Of a stretch of 64,000 bases of DNA, positions 16,136-24,290 are shown piece after piece. A program made the position numbers and the translations under genes. The first letter of the stretch is position 1. Every line of letters starts with the position of its first letter. Location: positions 1 to 64,000 of the forward strand of contig CAIOVE010000020.1 in NCBI GenBank assembly GCA_903861645.1, read 5' to 3'. A model generated the notes under the pieces. That model saw only the letters and a program-made list of their open reading frames with translations. It was not told the DNA's origin and did not search any database. The stretch is from an uncultured Hyphomicrobiales bacterium. GTDB lineage: Bacteria > Pseudomonadota > Alphaproteobacteria > Rhizobiales > Beijerinckiaceae.

Positions 16136-16927
16136 ATGGATCTGGGAACGACCGGACGCGTCGCCGTGGTCACCGGCGGCTCATCGGGCATCGGCCTCGC
16201 CACGGCGCGCGCGCTGCTGGCGGAGGGCGCCGATGTCGCGATCTGCGGACGCAACGCCGAACGGCTCGCTGGCGCCGCGCGCGAGTTGCGCTCGGCGCAT
16301 GGTGACGGACGCGTCCTCGCCGAGGCCTGCGATGTCACCCGCGAGGCCGATGTCGTCGCCTTCGCGGGCGCGGTCGGCGCCTGGCGACCGAGGCTCGACA
16401 TTCTCGTCAACAACGCGGGCGAGGGTCGCATGTCGACCTTCGCCAACACCACCGACGAGCAATGGCGCGCGGAACTCGAGCTGAAGTTCTTCAGCCAGAT
16501 CTATCCCGTGCGCGCGTTTCGGCCCTTGCTGGAAAAGAGCGACGCCGGGGCCATCATCGCCGTCAATTCGCTGCTCGCGCTGCAACCCGAACCCTACATG
16601 GTCTGCACTTCGGCCGCCCGCGCCGGCGTGCAGAGCCTCGTGAAATCGCTGGCGCGCGAGTTCGCGCCGAAAATCCGGGTCAATTCCATCGTGTTGGGCC
16701 TCATTGACTCCGGCCAGTGGGAGCGTCGCTTTCAGGCGCGCGAGAACAAGGCGCAGTCGCGAGCCGAATGGATGGAGGAGCTTGCCGCGGGCAAGCACAT
16801 TCCCATGAGGCGTCTTGGCGATCCCGCCGAGGTCGCCCGCGCGATCGTTTTCATGGCGTCGCCCGCCGCCAGCTTCATCACCGGCGCGACGCTCGAGGTT
16901 TCCGGCGGCGTTTCCCGCCACATCTGA
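16136..16927 (+). CDS. Atypical SDR-family protein (YxxxK replaced)
   Basis: 263 residues with a normal N-terminal Rossmann motif (TGGSSGIGLA) and NNAGEG, so NAD(P) binding is likely. The catalytic segment normally reading Y-S-A-S-K reads TSAAR followed by AGVQSLVKSLA: Tyr is replaced by Thr and Lys by Arg. The enzyme may be inactive as a classical dehydrogenase or use another mechanism. The C-terminal ISGGVSRHI-like end (EVSGGVSRHI) is usual for the family. It follows the cupin gene by 21 bases and precedes the ThDP enzyme by 9. Confidence 0.82.
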   Translation: MDLGTTGRVAVVTGGSSGIGLATARALLAEGADVAICGRNAERLAGAARELRSAHGDGRVLAEACDVTREADVVAFAGAVGAWRPRLDILVNNAGEGRMSTFANTTDEQWRAELELKFFSQIYPVRAFRPLLEKSDAGAIIAVNSLLALQPEPYMVCTSAARAGVQSLVKSLAREFAPKIRVNSIVLGLIDSGQWERRFQARENKAQSRAEWMEELAAGKHIPMRRLGDPAEVARAIVFMASPAASFITGATLEVSGGVSRHI

Positions 16928-16936
16928 AAGACGACC

Positions 16937-18616
16937 ATGACCGCGAACACCCCTTCGCCCCGCGCCGAGGAACCCGTCGGCGACCTCATCGCCCGGGCGC
17001 TCGCCGACGCGGGCGTCACCCACGCCTTCGGCGTCATCTCCATTCACAACATGCCGATCCTCGACGCGATTTTCCGTCAGGGTCGCATCACGTTCGTGCC
17101 CGCACGCGGCGAGGCCGGCGCGATGAACATGGCCGACGCGCACGCCCGCGTGTCGCGTTCGCTCGGCGTCGTCATCACCAGCACGGGCACCGCAGCGGGC
17201 AACGCGGCGGGGTCGCAGGTCGAGGCGCTGACCGCGGGTTCGCCGGTCCTGCACATCACCTCGCAGCTCGACACCGTGTTCATGGATCGCGACCGCGCGG
17301 CCATCCACGACGTGCCGCGGCAGCCCGACATGCTGAAGGCCGTTTCGAAGGCCTATTTCCGCATCTGGGACGCCAACGGCGCGACGACGGTTCTGCACGC
17401 GGCCATGTCCGCCGCGCTGTCCGCTCCGAGCGGCCCCGTCAGCCTTGAAATCCCCGTCGATGTGCAACGCATGACGGCCGCCTATCCGCTGGCGGCTGGC
17501 GCGCCGACCTTAGCGCGCATCGAGCCCGACGCGGCACGGCTTGACGCCTTGGCGGCGCTGGTCCGCGCCGCCCGGCGTCCCATGCTTTATCTCGGCGGTG
17601 GCGCGCGCGCCGCCCGAGCGGCGGCGACCGCGCTTGTGGAGCGCGGTTTTTGCGCGGTTACAAGCACGAATGGCCGCGCCGTCGTCGCGGAGGATCATCC
17701 GCGCAATCTCGGCGCCTACAACATGACGCCCGTGGCGCAGGATATTTTCGATCGCTGCGACCTGATGATCGTCGTTGGTTCGCGCCTGCGCGGCAATGAA
17801 ACGCGCAACAACGCTCTTCGTCTGGGCAAGCCGCTCATCCAGATCGACGCCGACGCCTCGCAGGGCGGCCGCAACTACCCCGTCGATCTCTTCATTCACG
17901 GCGAGGCCGAGCCCGCCTTGCGCGGATTGCTGGAACGCCTGCCCGCGAAACTCGCCGTCGACGAGGCCTTCGCGGCGGAAATCCTGCCCGCGCGCGAGAA
18001 GAGCGAGGCTAATCTGGCGCGTTCGCTTGGTCCCTACAAACTGCTGGCGGATGTCATGAGCGCGCGCGTTCACGCGGGCGCCTTGCCCTTCGCGCGCGAC
18101 GTGACGATCGCGAACTCGATGTTCGGCAATCGCTATGTCCGGCTCGCCGAACCGCGCCTTGGCGTGCACGCGCTGGGCGGCGGTATCGGGCAGGGCGTCG
18201 CCATGGCGATTGGCGCGTCGTTCGCGCAACGCGACCACAAGACCATCGCGCTACTGGGCGACGGCGGCTCCATGGTCAATCTGGGCGAATTCGCCACCGC
18301 CGTCGACAACAACAGCGAAATCGTTTTCGTGCTGATGAACGATCAGGCCTATGGCGTGATCTCCAACATTCAGGACGCGCAATATGGCAATCGTCACGCC
18401 TATTGCCGGCTCCATACGCCTGATTTCGGCCTGTTCGCGCAAAGCATGGGGTTGCGGCACGAGAAGGTTCGCGACCTCGGCGATTTCGAGGCGACGTTCG
18501 ACGCCGCCATCGCGCGTCCCGGTCCGACGATGATTGAAATCGACATGCTCGCCATTGGCCCCTACGCCGAGGCTTTTGGCGGCCCACCCGCTGGCGCCGC
18601 GGGAGGCGCGCGTTGA
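16937..18616 (+). CDS. Thiamine diphosphate-dependent enzyme (acetolactate synthase/benzoylformate decarboxylase-like)
   Basis: 559 residues with the three-domain ThDP fold. The N-terminal Pyr domain contains the activating Glu (VPARGEAGAMNMADA near residue 60). A central Rossmann-like domain follows. The C-terminal PP domain has the GDGGSMVNLGEFATAVDNN cofactor motif near 435-455. Such enzymes cleave or join bonds next to a carbonyl, often decarboxylating 2-oxo acids or opening diketones. Its stop overlaps the TTG start of the aspartate dehydrogenase-like gene. In this operon it may split a ring-derived oxo acid; the exact reaction is unknown. Confidence 0.88.
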   Translation: MTANTPSPRAEEPVGDLIARALADAGVTHAFGVISIHNMPILDAIFRQGRITFVPARGEAGAMNMADAHARVSRSLGVVITSTGTAAGNAAGSQVEALTAGSPVLHITSQLDTVFMDRDRAAIHDVPRQPDMLKAVSKAYFRIWDANGATTVLHAAMSAALSAPSGPVSLEIPVDVQRMTAAYPLAAGAPTLARIEPDAARLDALAALVRAARRPMLYLGGGARAARAAATALVERGFCAVTSTNGRAVVAEDHPRNLGAYNMTPVAQDIFDRCDLMIVVGSRLRGNETRNNALRLGKPLIQIDADASQGGRNYPVDLFIHGEAEPALRGLLERLPAKLAVDEAFAAEILPAREKSEANLARSLGPYKLLADVMSARVHAGALPFARDVTIANSMFGNRYVRLAEPRLGVHALGGGIGQGVAMAIGASFAQRDHKTIALLGDGGSMVNLGEFATAVDNNSEIVFVLMNDQAYGVISNIQDAQYGNRHAYCRLHTPDFGLFAQSMGLRHEKVRDLGDFEATFDAAIARPGPTMIEIDMLAIGPYAEAFGGPPAGAAGGAR

Positions 18617-19425
18617 AGCTCGGGCTCATCGGATACGGCGCCGTCGCCGGTCAGGCCGTCGCGGCGCTGGAAAAGGCGTTGCCCGCGCCGCTGGATGAAA
18701 TCATCTGTCTGGCGCGACCGGATGGCGTCGCGCGCGCCCGCGCCTTGTTCGACAGATTTCCCGGCGCGGCGCGGCGCGCGCGCGTCGTCACCGCGCCCGG
18801 CGATCTGCTGGCGGCGCGACCGCGCGTCGTCGCGGAGGCGGCCGGGCATGGCGCGCTGAAAACGATTGGCGATGTCGTGCTGTCGTCCGGCGTCGATCTT
18901 CTCGTGACCTCCGTCGGCGCGCTCGCGACCGACGATATTCGTACGGCGCTCGAACAGGCCGCGCGCCGTGGCGGCGGCCGCCTCGTGATCTGCGCGGGCG
19001 CCATCGGCGGCCTCGATATTCTCGCCGCCGCCCGGCTGTCCGGGCTGCGCGAGGTTGTCTATGTTTCGCGCAAGCCGCCCAACGCCTGGCGCGGAACCCC
19101 GGCTGAAAACCTGATCAATCTCGACGGCGCCTTCGAGCCGCGCGTGTTCTTCGAGGGCGACGCGGCCCGCGCGGCCCGCGAATATCCGCGCAACGCGAAT
19201 GTCGCCGCGACCATCGCCCTCAAGGGTTTGGGCTTCGCCGGGACGCGCGTGCAAATGATCGCCGACCCCTCCGTCGAGCGCAATGTTCACGAGATCAGGG
19301 TGAAGGCCGTCTGCGCGGATTTCACCATTGTGATCGATGGCGCGCCGTCGCCGGAAAACCCGAAGACGTCGATGACCACGGGTTTCGCGCTGGCCAACCT
19401 CATCCGGGAACAACTGCGAGTCTAG
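18613..19425 (+). CDS. Aspartate dehydrogenase-like protein (NadX/DUF108 type)
   Basis: 270 residues: N-terminal Rossmann motif GLIGYGAVA, then the family's C-terminal catalytic domain with VSRKPPNAWRGTPAE, the FPRNANVAAT-like YPRNANVAATIALKG segment, ADPSVERNVHEI and NPKTSMTT. These match L-aspartate dehydrogenases, which interconvert aspartate and oxaloacetate with NAD(P). The TTG start overlaps the stop of the ThDP gene (TTGA). Catabolic operons sometimes carry such proteins acting on other amino acids. With a RidA-like protein in the facing operon, an imine intermediate is conceivable, but that is inference. Confidence 0.85.
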   Translation: MKLGLIGYGAVAGQAVAALEKALPAPLDEIICLARPDGVARARALFDRFPGAARRARVVTAPGDLLAARPRVVAEAAGHGALKTIGDVVLSSGVDLLVTSVGALATDDIRTALEQAARRGGGRLVICAGAIGGLDILAAARLSGLREVVYVSRKPPNAWRGTPAENLINLDGAFEPRVFFEGDAARAAREYPRNANVAATIALKGLGFAGTRVQMIADPSVERNVHEIRVKAVCADFTIVIDGAPSPENPKTSMTTGFALANLIREQLRV

Positions 19426-19548
19426 GACGCGTGGCCAGTTGAAAAGGTCGCCGTCGCCCAATAGCCGCTTTTAAATAGTGAATATATCGCTCGTTTCGCC
19501 CGCGGGCCGTGGTTGTGGCCGATCGTTCAAGCGTGCTATTTTGAGAAA

Positions 19549-20943
19549 ATGGCGCGGATCAAGCGATTCATGTTTGGGCAAGCTGAAAATTCAGGATCAC
19601 GCCGGGCGTCGCCGAGCGTCGCGCCCGCGGCGCGGGTCGCGCTCGTCTGCATGGCGGTCTGCGCCTTGGCGACGGTCGCGCGCGCGGAACCGCTGGAGGC
19701 CGCCAATCGCGCCGCCGCCTGGTCGCGACTGGGGGCGAAACCCACGGACTACGCCGCGACATTCGCCTATGTGCGCGAGGCGGAGGCCGCGCGCGATTAC
19801 GAAGCCGCGATCGCGGCGCTTGAGCGGTTGCTGTTTTTCAACCCTGGCCTGACGCGCGCCAAGGTCGAACTCGGCGTCCTGTATTTCCGCCTCAAGTCGC
19901 ACGGCATGGCGGTGCGGTATTTCGAGGAGGCGCTGAGCGACGGCGACCTCGACGCCGGATTGCGCCAGAGGATCGACGCCTATCTGCCGGTCTCGCGCAA
20001 GGAGTTGCTGCCCGATCACGTGTATGGCCTTCTTGAAACCGGTATTCGCTTCAATTCCAATCCGGCGAGTCTGCCTTCGTCATCGTTGCTGGCTTCGAGC
20101 GGCCTGGTCGCGCCCGGTGGCGCGAAATATCTGGGGCAGGGCGACGCGGCGGGCTTTGTCCTTGGCGACGTTCGCTATGTTCATGATTTTCAGAACGAGC
20201 GCGGCGATATTTTCGAGGCGCGCGTTCAGGGCTATGCGACGGCGCAATTCAGGTTTCCCGAATTCAACGTTGGCTTTCTCGATATCGTCGCCGGCCCGCG
20301 ACTGGCGCTCGCGCCCGAGGCCTTGCCGGGCGTCACGCTCCATCCCTATGGCGCTCTCACGGCGACGTCGCTGAACGGATCGCTCTATTCCTCGGCGGCG
20401 GGCGGCGGCGTTTCCATCGGCGTCCCGCTGTCCCCATGGTTTGCGCTCGAACCGGGCGTGGAATGGCGATCTGTCTCCGTTCGCGATCCCAATGAACTCA
20501 CGTCGAGCGCGACCTTGAATACCGGCTCGCTGACCACGGGCTTTCTGTCGGCGCGCTGGGCGGCGCTTGATCGCGTGACGCTCGACGCGCGCGTGTTCCT
20601 CGTTGGCAATCCCGCGTCCAACGCGGTGCTCTCCTCGTCGCAAAAGGGTGTCGAGGCCTCGATTAAATTCGATTTCGACCCCTTGCTCGCAGGCCCGCTG
20701 CTCTGGTCGCTCACGCCCTTCGCGCGCTACCTCGACATATCCTTCGACAAGGCGAATCCGGCGCTGTCGCCGGCCCTGGCGCGGCGCGATACGCTTTGGC
20801 GCGCCGGCGCCCAACTCGACATGCCCATCAACGGCTGGCTGGGCTTGACGGCGGTCGTCCAATACACGCGAAACGACTCCAATTTCGTCCAGTTCCGTTC
20901 GTCCGCCTGGTCGGCGGCGCTCGGCACGACCGTTCGTTTTTGA
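19549..20943 (+). CDS. TPR-containing outer-membrane beta-barrel protein
   Basis: About 464 residues. A signal peptide ends near ATVARA, followed by one or two TPR-like helices (YVREAEAARDYEAAIAALERLLFFNPG) and then a large region of alternating strands rich in aromatic ends. It finishes in TVRF, a C-terminal Phe as required by the BAM machinery. This layout (periplasmic TPR plus C-terminal barrel) is like the surface-assembly modifier/DUF560 type and unrelated export porins. The ATG at 19549 is used because it leads straight into a signal peptide, although its ribosome site is weak. It is 10 bases from the FecR-domain gene, so the two are probably one operon and one system. Confidence 0.75.
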   Translation: MARIKRFMFGQAENSGSRRASPSVAPAARVALVCMAVCALATVARAEPLEAANRAAAWSRLGAKPTDYAATFAYVREAEAARDYEAAIAALERLLFFNPGLTRAKVELGVLYFRLKSHGMAVRYFEEALSDGDLDAGLRQRIDAYLPVSRKELLPDHVYGLLETGIRFNSNPASLPSSSLLASSGLVAPGGAKYLGQGDAAGFVLGDVRYVHDFQNERGDIFEARVQGYATAQFRFPEFNVGFLDIVAGPRLALAPEALPGVTLHPYGALTATSLNGSLYSSAAGGGVSIGVPLSPWFALEPGVEWRSVSVRDPNELTSSATLNTGSLTTGFLSARWAALDRVTLDARVFLVGNPASNAVLSSSQKGVEASIKFDFDPLLAGPLLWSLTPFARYLDISFDKANPALSPALARRDTLWRAGAQLDMPINGWLGLTAVVQYTRNDSNFVQFRSSAWSAALGTTVRF

Positions 20944-20953
20944 GGGGCCGCCG

Positions 20954-21790
20954 ATGTCGCTTTCCACCTCGAAAATGCTCGCCCTGGCTGTTCTAGCGAT
21001 CGTCGCGGCCACGCGCCCGACGCTGGCCCAGTCGGTCGGCAACGTCGGCGCCGTCAATCAGGACGCGCATGGCGCGCCGCCCGGTGGCGCGTCGCGAACG
21101 CTCGACCTCGGTCAGGTTGTCGTGCGCAACGAACGTGTTCAGACCGATGCGCGGGGCTCCACCCAGATCGCCTTCACTGATGGTTCGGCGATGACGATCG
21201 GGCATGATTCAAGCGTCGTCATCGATAATTACGTCTACAATCCGGAGACCGGCGCGGGCGCGCAGGGCGCGAGCCTCCTGCGGGGCGCCATGCGGTTTGT
21301 CGGCGGTCGCGTCAGCCACGGCGAGGGCATGTCCATCAAGACGCCAACGGCGACAATCGGCGTGCGCGGGGGACTGGCGACCGTCGTCCTCGAGCCGATG
21401 GGCCGCGGCAAGGGCTCGCGTTTGCGGGTGATCAGTCATTTCGGTCTTGTCACCATCGAGAACGCGGCGGGCCGGCTGGCGATCTCGCGACCTGATTTCG
21501 AGGTCGCCGTCGACGGCGCTGGCCTATCGCCTCGCGCGGTTGGCATCGTTTCCCCCGCCGCCCTTTCCCGGATCGCGCTTCTGATGACGAGTCAGGGGCG
21601 CCAGCGGGGCGGCGCGGCAACCCAGCCGACCGACGCCATGCTGACGCGCGCCGGACTTGACCTGCCGCGCGCTGGCGTGGCGGCGCCCAGTTTCGACATC
21701 CACGCGGTTGGCGACCGCCTGACGGGCGCGGATGCGACGCCCGTGCCCGGTACGGTCAAGCGGCCGATAACGACGGGGCCGGCGCCCTAG
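20954..21790 (+). CDS. Secreted FecR-domain protein
   Basis: 278 residues with a signal peptide (SKMLALAVLAIVAATRPTLAQ). A FecR domain at about residues 50-170 shows VVRNERVQTDARGSTQIAFTD, GSAMTIGHDSSVVID and LLRGAMRFVGG..HGEGMSIKTPTATIGVRG. The typical SIKTPTATIGVRGT-like strand is clear. FecR domains bind or scaffold at the envelope; this type, without the FecI-interacting tail, is often next to outer-membrane export or adhesin components. The C-terminal 80 residues are Pro/Ala-rich and probably disordered. Ribosome site GAGGGG. Probably works with the preceding beta-barrel. Confidence 0.8.
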   Translation: MSLSTSKMLALAVLAIVAATRPTLAQSVGNVGAVNQDAHGAPPGGASRTLDLGQVVVRNERVQTDARGSTQIAFTDGSAMTIGHDSSVVIDNYVYNPETGAGAQGASLLRGAMRFVGGRVSHGEGMSIKTPTATIGVRGGLATVVLEPMGRGKGSRLRVISHFGLVTIENAAGRLAISRPDFEVAVDGAGLSPRAVGIVSPAALSRIALLMTSQGRQRGGAATQPTDAMLTRAGLDLPRAGVAAPSFDIHAVGDRLTGADATPVPGTVKRPITTGPAP

Positions 21791-21841
21791 ACAAACGCGC
21801 CGCGCGAATAATTGATAAGCGATGCACAAGGGAGAGACAGA

Positions 21842-22345
21842 ATGAACGCCGACGCCAAGAAAATCGTCTTGCGCATGATTCCCTATGGAATTTACGTGCT
21901 CACGGCCGACGACGGGCAGGGCAATATCGCCGCGGCCACGGTCAATTGGGTAACGCAATCCGCCTTTGGCCCGCCGCTGGTGGTGGTCGGCGTCAAGACC
22001 GATTCCGGCGCCTACAAGGTGTTGAAGGCGTCCGGCAAATTCGCGCTCAACATGTTGGGAAAGGACCAGAAGGGGCTTGCCTTCACCTTCTTCCGCCCGG
22101 CCGACGTGAGCGAGGGCAAGATCAGCGGGCAGCCCTATCGCAAGGGCGACAATGGCGCGCCGATTCTCGCGGACGCGCCGGGCGCGCTTGAGTGCAAGGT
22201 GACGACAATCGTCGAACAGGGTGATCATCACATCGTCGTCGCCGAGGTTACCGAGGCGCATCTGATGAAGCCGCCGGCAGGACGCCCCGACGCCGCGATC
22301 CTCGAAATGAAGGATCTCGGCGACAACGTCTTTTACGGCGGCTGA
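21842..22345 (+). CDS. Flavin reductase family protein
   Basis: 167 residues of the flavin-reductase-like split barrel: a MIPYGIYVLTADDG start, VNWVTQSAFGPPLVVVGVK, FALNMLGKDQK and a late EVTEAHLMKPP. Such proteins reduce FMN or FAD with NAD(P)H, or act as small flavoproteins. Starts at ATG 21842 after GGGAGAGA. About 0.8 kb downstream lies an LLM-class monooxygenase that needs reduced flavin, so this could be its reductase partner. Convergent with the CMD-family gene. Confidence 0.85.
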   Translation: MNADAKKIVLRMIPYGIYVLTADDGQGNIAAATVNWVTQSAFGPPLVVVGVKTDSGAYKVLKASGKFALNMLGKDQKGLAFTFFRPADVSEGKISGQPYRKGDNGAPILADAPGALECKVTTIVEQGDHHIVVAEVTEAHLMKPPAGRPDAAILEMKDLGDNVFYGG

Positions 22346-22393
22346 GCCGCCCGAACGCCAGGCGGGCCGTCGCGGACCCGCTTGGCGACGCGG

Positions 22394-22996
22394 TCAGAAC
22401 TTCCCCATCGCCGTGGTGCGATCCTCGGGATCGATCTGGATCTGCATGGCGCGAATGAAGACGCCCGTCGCCCAATACGTGGTCGACGTGTGCGTCAGTT
22501 CGACGATTTCCTGCGGCGAAAAGTGCTTCGCGACCTCGGCGAAGACGTCGTCGGGCGTTTCGCCGCGCTTCAGGCACAGGCAATCGACATAGGCGAGAAG
22601 CGCCCGTTCGGCTGGTTCGAACAGCGATTCCCTCGCCCGCCAGTCGCCCATGACGGCCTTCACCTGTTCCTCGGTAAAGCCGCATTGCAGCGCCATGGGA
22701 TAATGGTGCTTGAGTTCGTAGGGCTGCTCGCAGAGCGCCGCCGTGCGCACGATGACGAGTTCGCGCATGCGCCGTGAGGCCTTGCACTGGTTGCGCAGCG
22801 CGAAGGTCATCTTGCGCTTGGCGTCGGCGAGTTGCGGCGCGTGGGCGTTGACCAGATGCATGTTGAGGATATGGCCGCCGCGGGCGTGCTGTTCGTCGAA
22901 CATTTTCTGCGTGATCGGGTCGGGCGGCAGGGGCATCGGCGGCAGCCGCGACACCTTGCTCCTGATATGCGCTTCGTGGTCCTGCGATCCGCTCAT
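22394..22996 (-). CDS. Carboxymuconolactone decarboxylase (CMD)-family protein
   Basis: About 200 residues. The core region (RRMRELVIVRTAALCEQPYELKHH) matches the CMD/AhpD-like domain; it has one Cys before the His pair, whereas AhpD peroxidases have CxxC, so a peroxidase role is unlikely. Homologues are common beside aromatic degradation genes, though many are not true decarboxylases. The ATG at 22994-22996, preceded by GGGAGGA, replaces a longer frame to 23059. It is divergent from the LLM monooxygenase, sharing about 155 bases of promoter region. Confidence 0.82.
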   Translation of the reverse strand: MSGSQDHEAHIRSKVSRLPPMPLPPDPITQKMFDEQHARGGHILNMHLVNAHAPQLADAKRKMTFALRNQCKASRRMRELVIVRTAALCEQPYELKHHYPMALQCGFTEEQVKAVMGDWRARESLFEPAERALLAYVDCLCLKRGETPDDVFAEVAKHFSPQEIVELTHTSTTYWATGVFIRAMQIQIDPEDRTTAMGKF

Positions 22997-23152
22997 GCGG
23001 TCCTCCCGGTCATGGTGTGAGTTCGCGATCAAGGTGCCCCGTCGCGCCGCGTGGCGCAAGCGCGGCGCTGTGGATCATTGACTTGCCTTCGCGCGGGAGA
23101 TTAGCGTGGCTCCAGCGATAAAACTCATCGACCGGGGGAAACGTCCGTGACC

Positions 23153-24289
23153 ATGCACATGCGCGCGCCAACGCAGGCCAATCGCAATTCCTTCTACAGC
23201 GACAACAAGTTCATCATCGGCCTGTTCGGCGCGAACTGTTCGTCGGGCCGCGCGGTCACGCTGGTGGACGAGCGCTGGGGCGGCAGTTGGCGCGAGGGCA
23301 GGGCGCTCGCCCAGATGGCCGACGAGGTCGGCATCGACTTCATGTTGCCCATCGGCCGATGGAAGGGTTACGGCGGCGACACCGACTATCAGGGCGCGAC
23401 GCTGGAGACGTTCAACTGGGCGTCGGGCCTGCTGGCCTCGACCAAGCGCATCACGGTTTTCGGCACGATTCACGCGCCGCTGTTCAACCCGATCATGGCC
23501 GCCAAGATGTGCGTCACCGCCGACCATATCGGCGAGGGTCGGTTCGGCCTCAATATCGTTTGCGGCTGGAACGAGGGCGAGTTCGAGATGTTCGGCGTCA
23601 GCCAGCGCGATCACGACAATCGTTACAAATACGCGCAGGAATGGGTCGAGGTCGTCAAGAAGTGCTGGTCGAACGAGGATGACTTCACCTACGAGGGCGA
23701 ATTCCTCCAGCACCGCAAGACGCGCTCGAAACCCAAGCCATGGGGCGGCTCGCGTCCGGTGATCATGAACGCCGGCGCCTCCGACGACGGCAAGGCTTTC
23801 GCGGTGCGCAACTGCGACGCCTTCTTCACGCAGGCCAACCGCGAAAGCGTCGAGGGCATGCAGAAGCGCGTGCTAGATCTCAAGGCGGATGCGCGGGCGC
23901 TCGGCCGCGACATGGAAATCTACACCGTGGGCGTCGTCACCTGTCGGCCAACCATGAAGGAAGCCCAGGAATACTACCATTACGCCGCCGTCGAACGGGC
24001 CGACTGGTCGGCGGTCGATTCGATCATGGCGATCAAGGGACTGACGCCGGAAAACATGGGCAAGGAGGCGTTCGAACTGCGCCGTTCGCAGTTCGCCAAC
24101 GGCATGGGCGGCCTGCCGCTGACCGGCGACCCCGATTACGTCGCGGATCAACTTATTCGCCTCTCGGAATCCGGCCTTCGCGGCCTGGCGTGCTCCATGG
24201 TGAATTATTCCGCCGAACTCCCCTATTTCGCGCAGGAAGTTCTTCCGCGGCTTGAAAAGCGCGGGCTGCGCGCGCCCGTGCGCGCCTGA
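23153..24289 (+). CDS. LLM-class flavin-dependent monooxygenase (RutA/DszA-like)
   Basis: About 378 residues of the bacterial luciferase-like TIM barrel. Features include FIIGLFGANCSSGRAVTLV near the N-terminus, DEVGIDFMLPIGRWKGYGG, FGLNIVCGWNEGEFEMFG and RPVIMNAGASDDGKAFA, close to the RutA/SsuD/DszA group that uses FMNH2 and O2 to open pyrimidines or cleave C-S or C-N bonds. The GTG at 23147 and ATG at 23153 are both possible. It starts an apparent operon with a Bug protein 1 base downstream. The flavin reductase nearby could supply reduced flavin. The substrate may be a heterocycle or sulfonate. Confidence 0.88.
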   Translation: MHMRAPTQANRNSFYSDNKFIIGLFGANCSSGRAVTLVDERWGGSWREGRALAQMADEVGIDFMLPIGRWKGYGGDTDYQGATLETFNWASGLLASTKRITVFGTIHAPLFNPIMAAKMCVTADHIGEGRFGLNIVCGWNEGEFEMFGVSQRDHDNRYKYAQEWVEVVKKCWSNEDDFTYEGEFLQHRKTRSKPKPWGGSRPVIMNAGASDDGKAFAVRNCDAFFTQANRESVEGMQKRVLDLKADARALGRDMEIYTVGVVTCRPTMKEAQEYYHYAAVERADWSAVDSIMAIKGLTPENMGKEAFELRRSQFANGMGGLPLTGDPDYVADQLIRLSESGLRGLACSMVNYSAELPYFAQEVLPRLEKRGLRAPVRA

Positions 24290-24290
24290 C

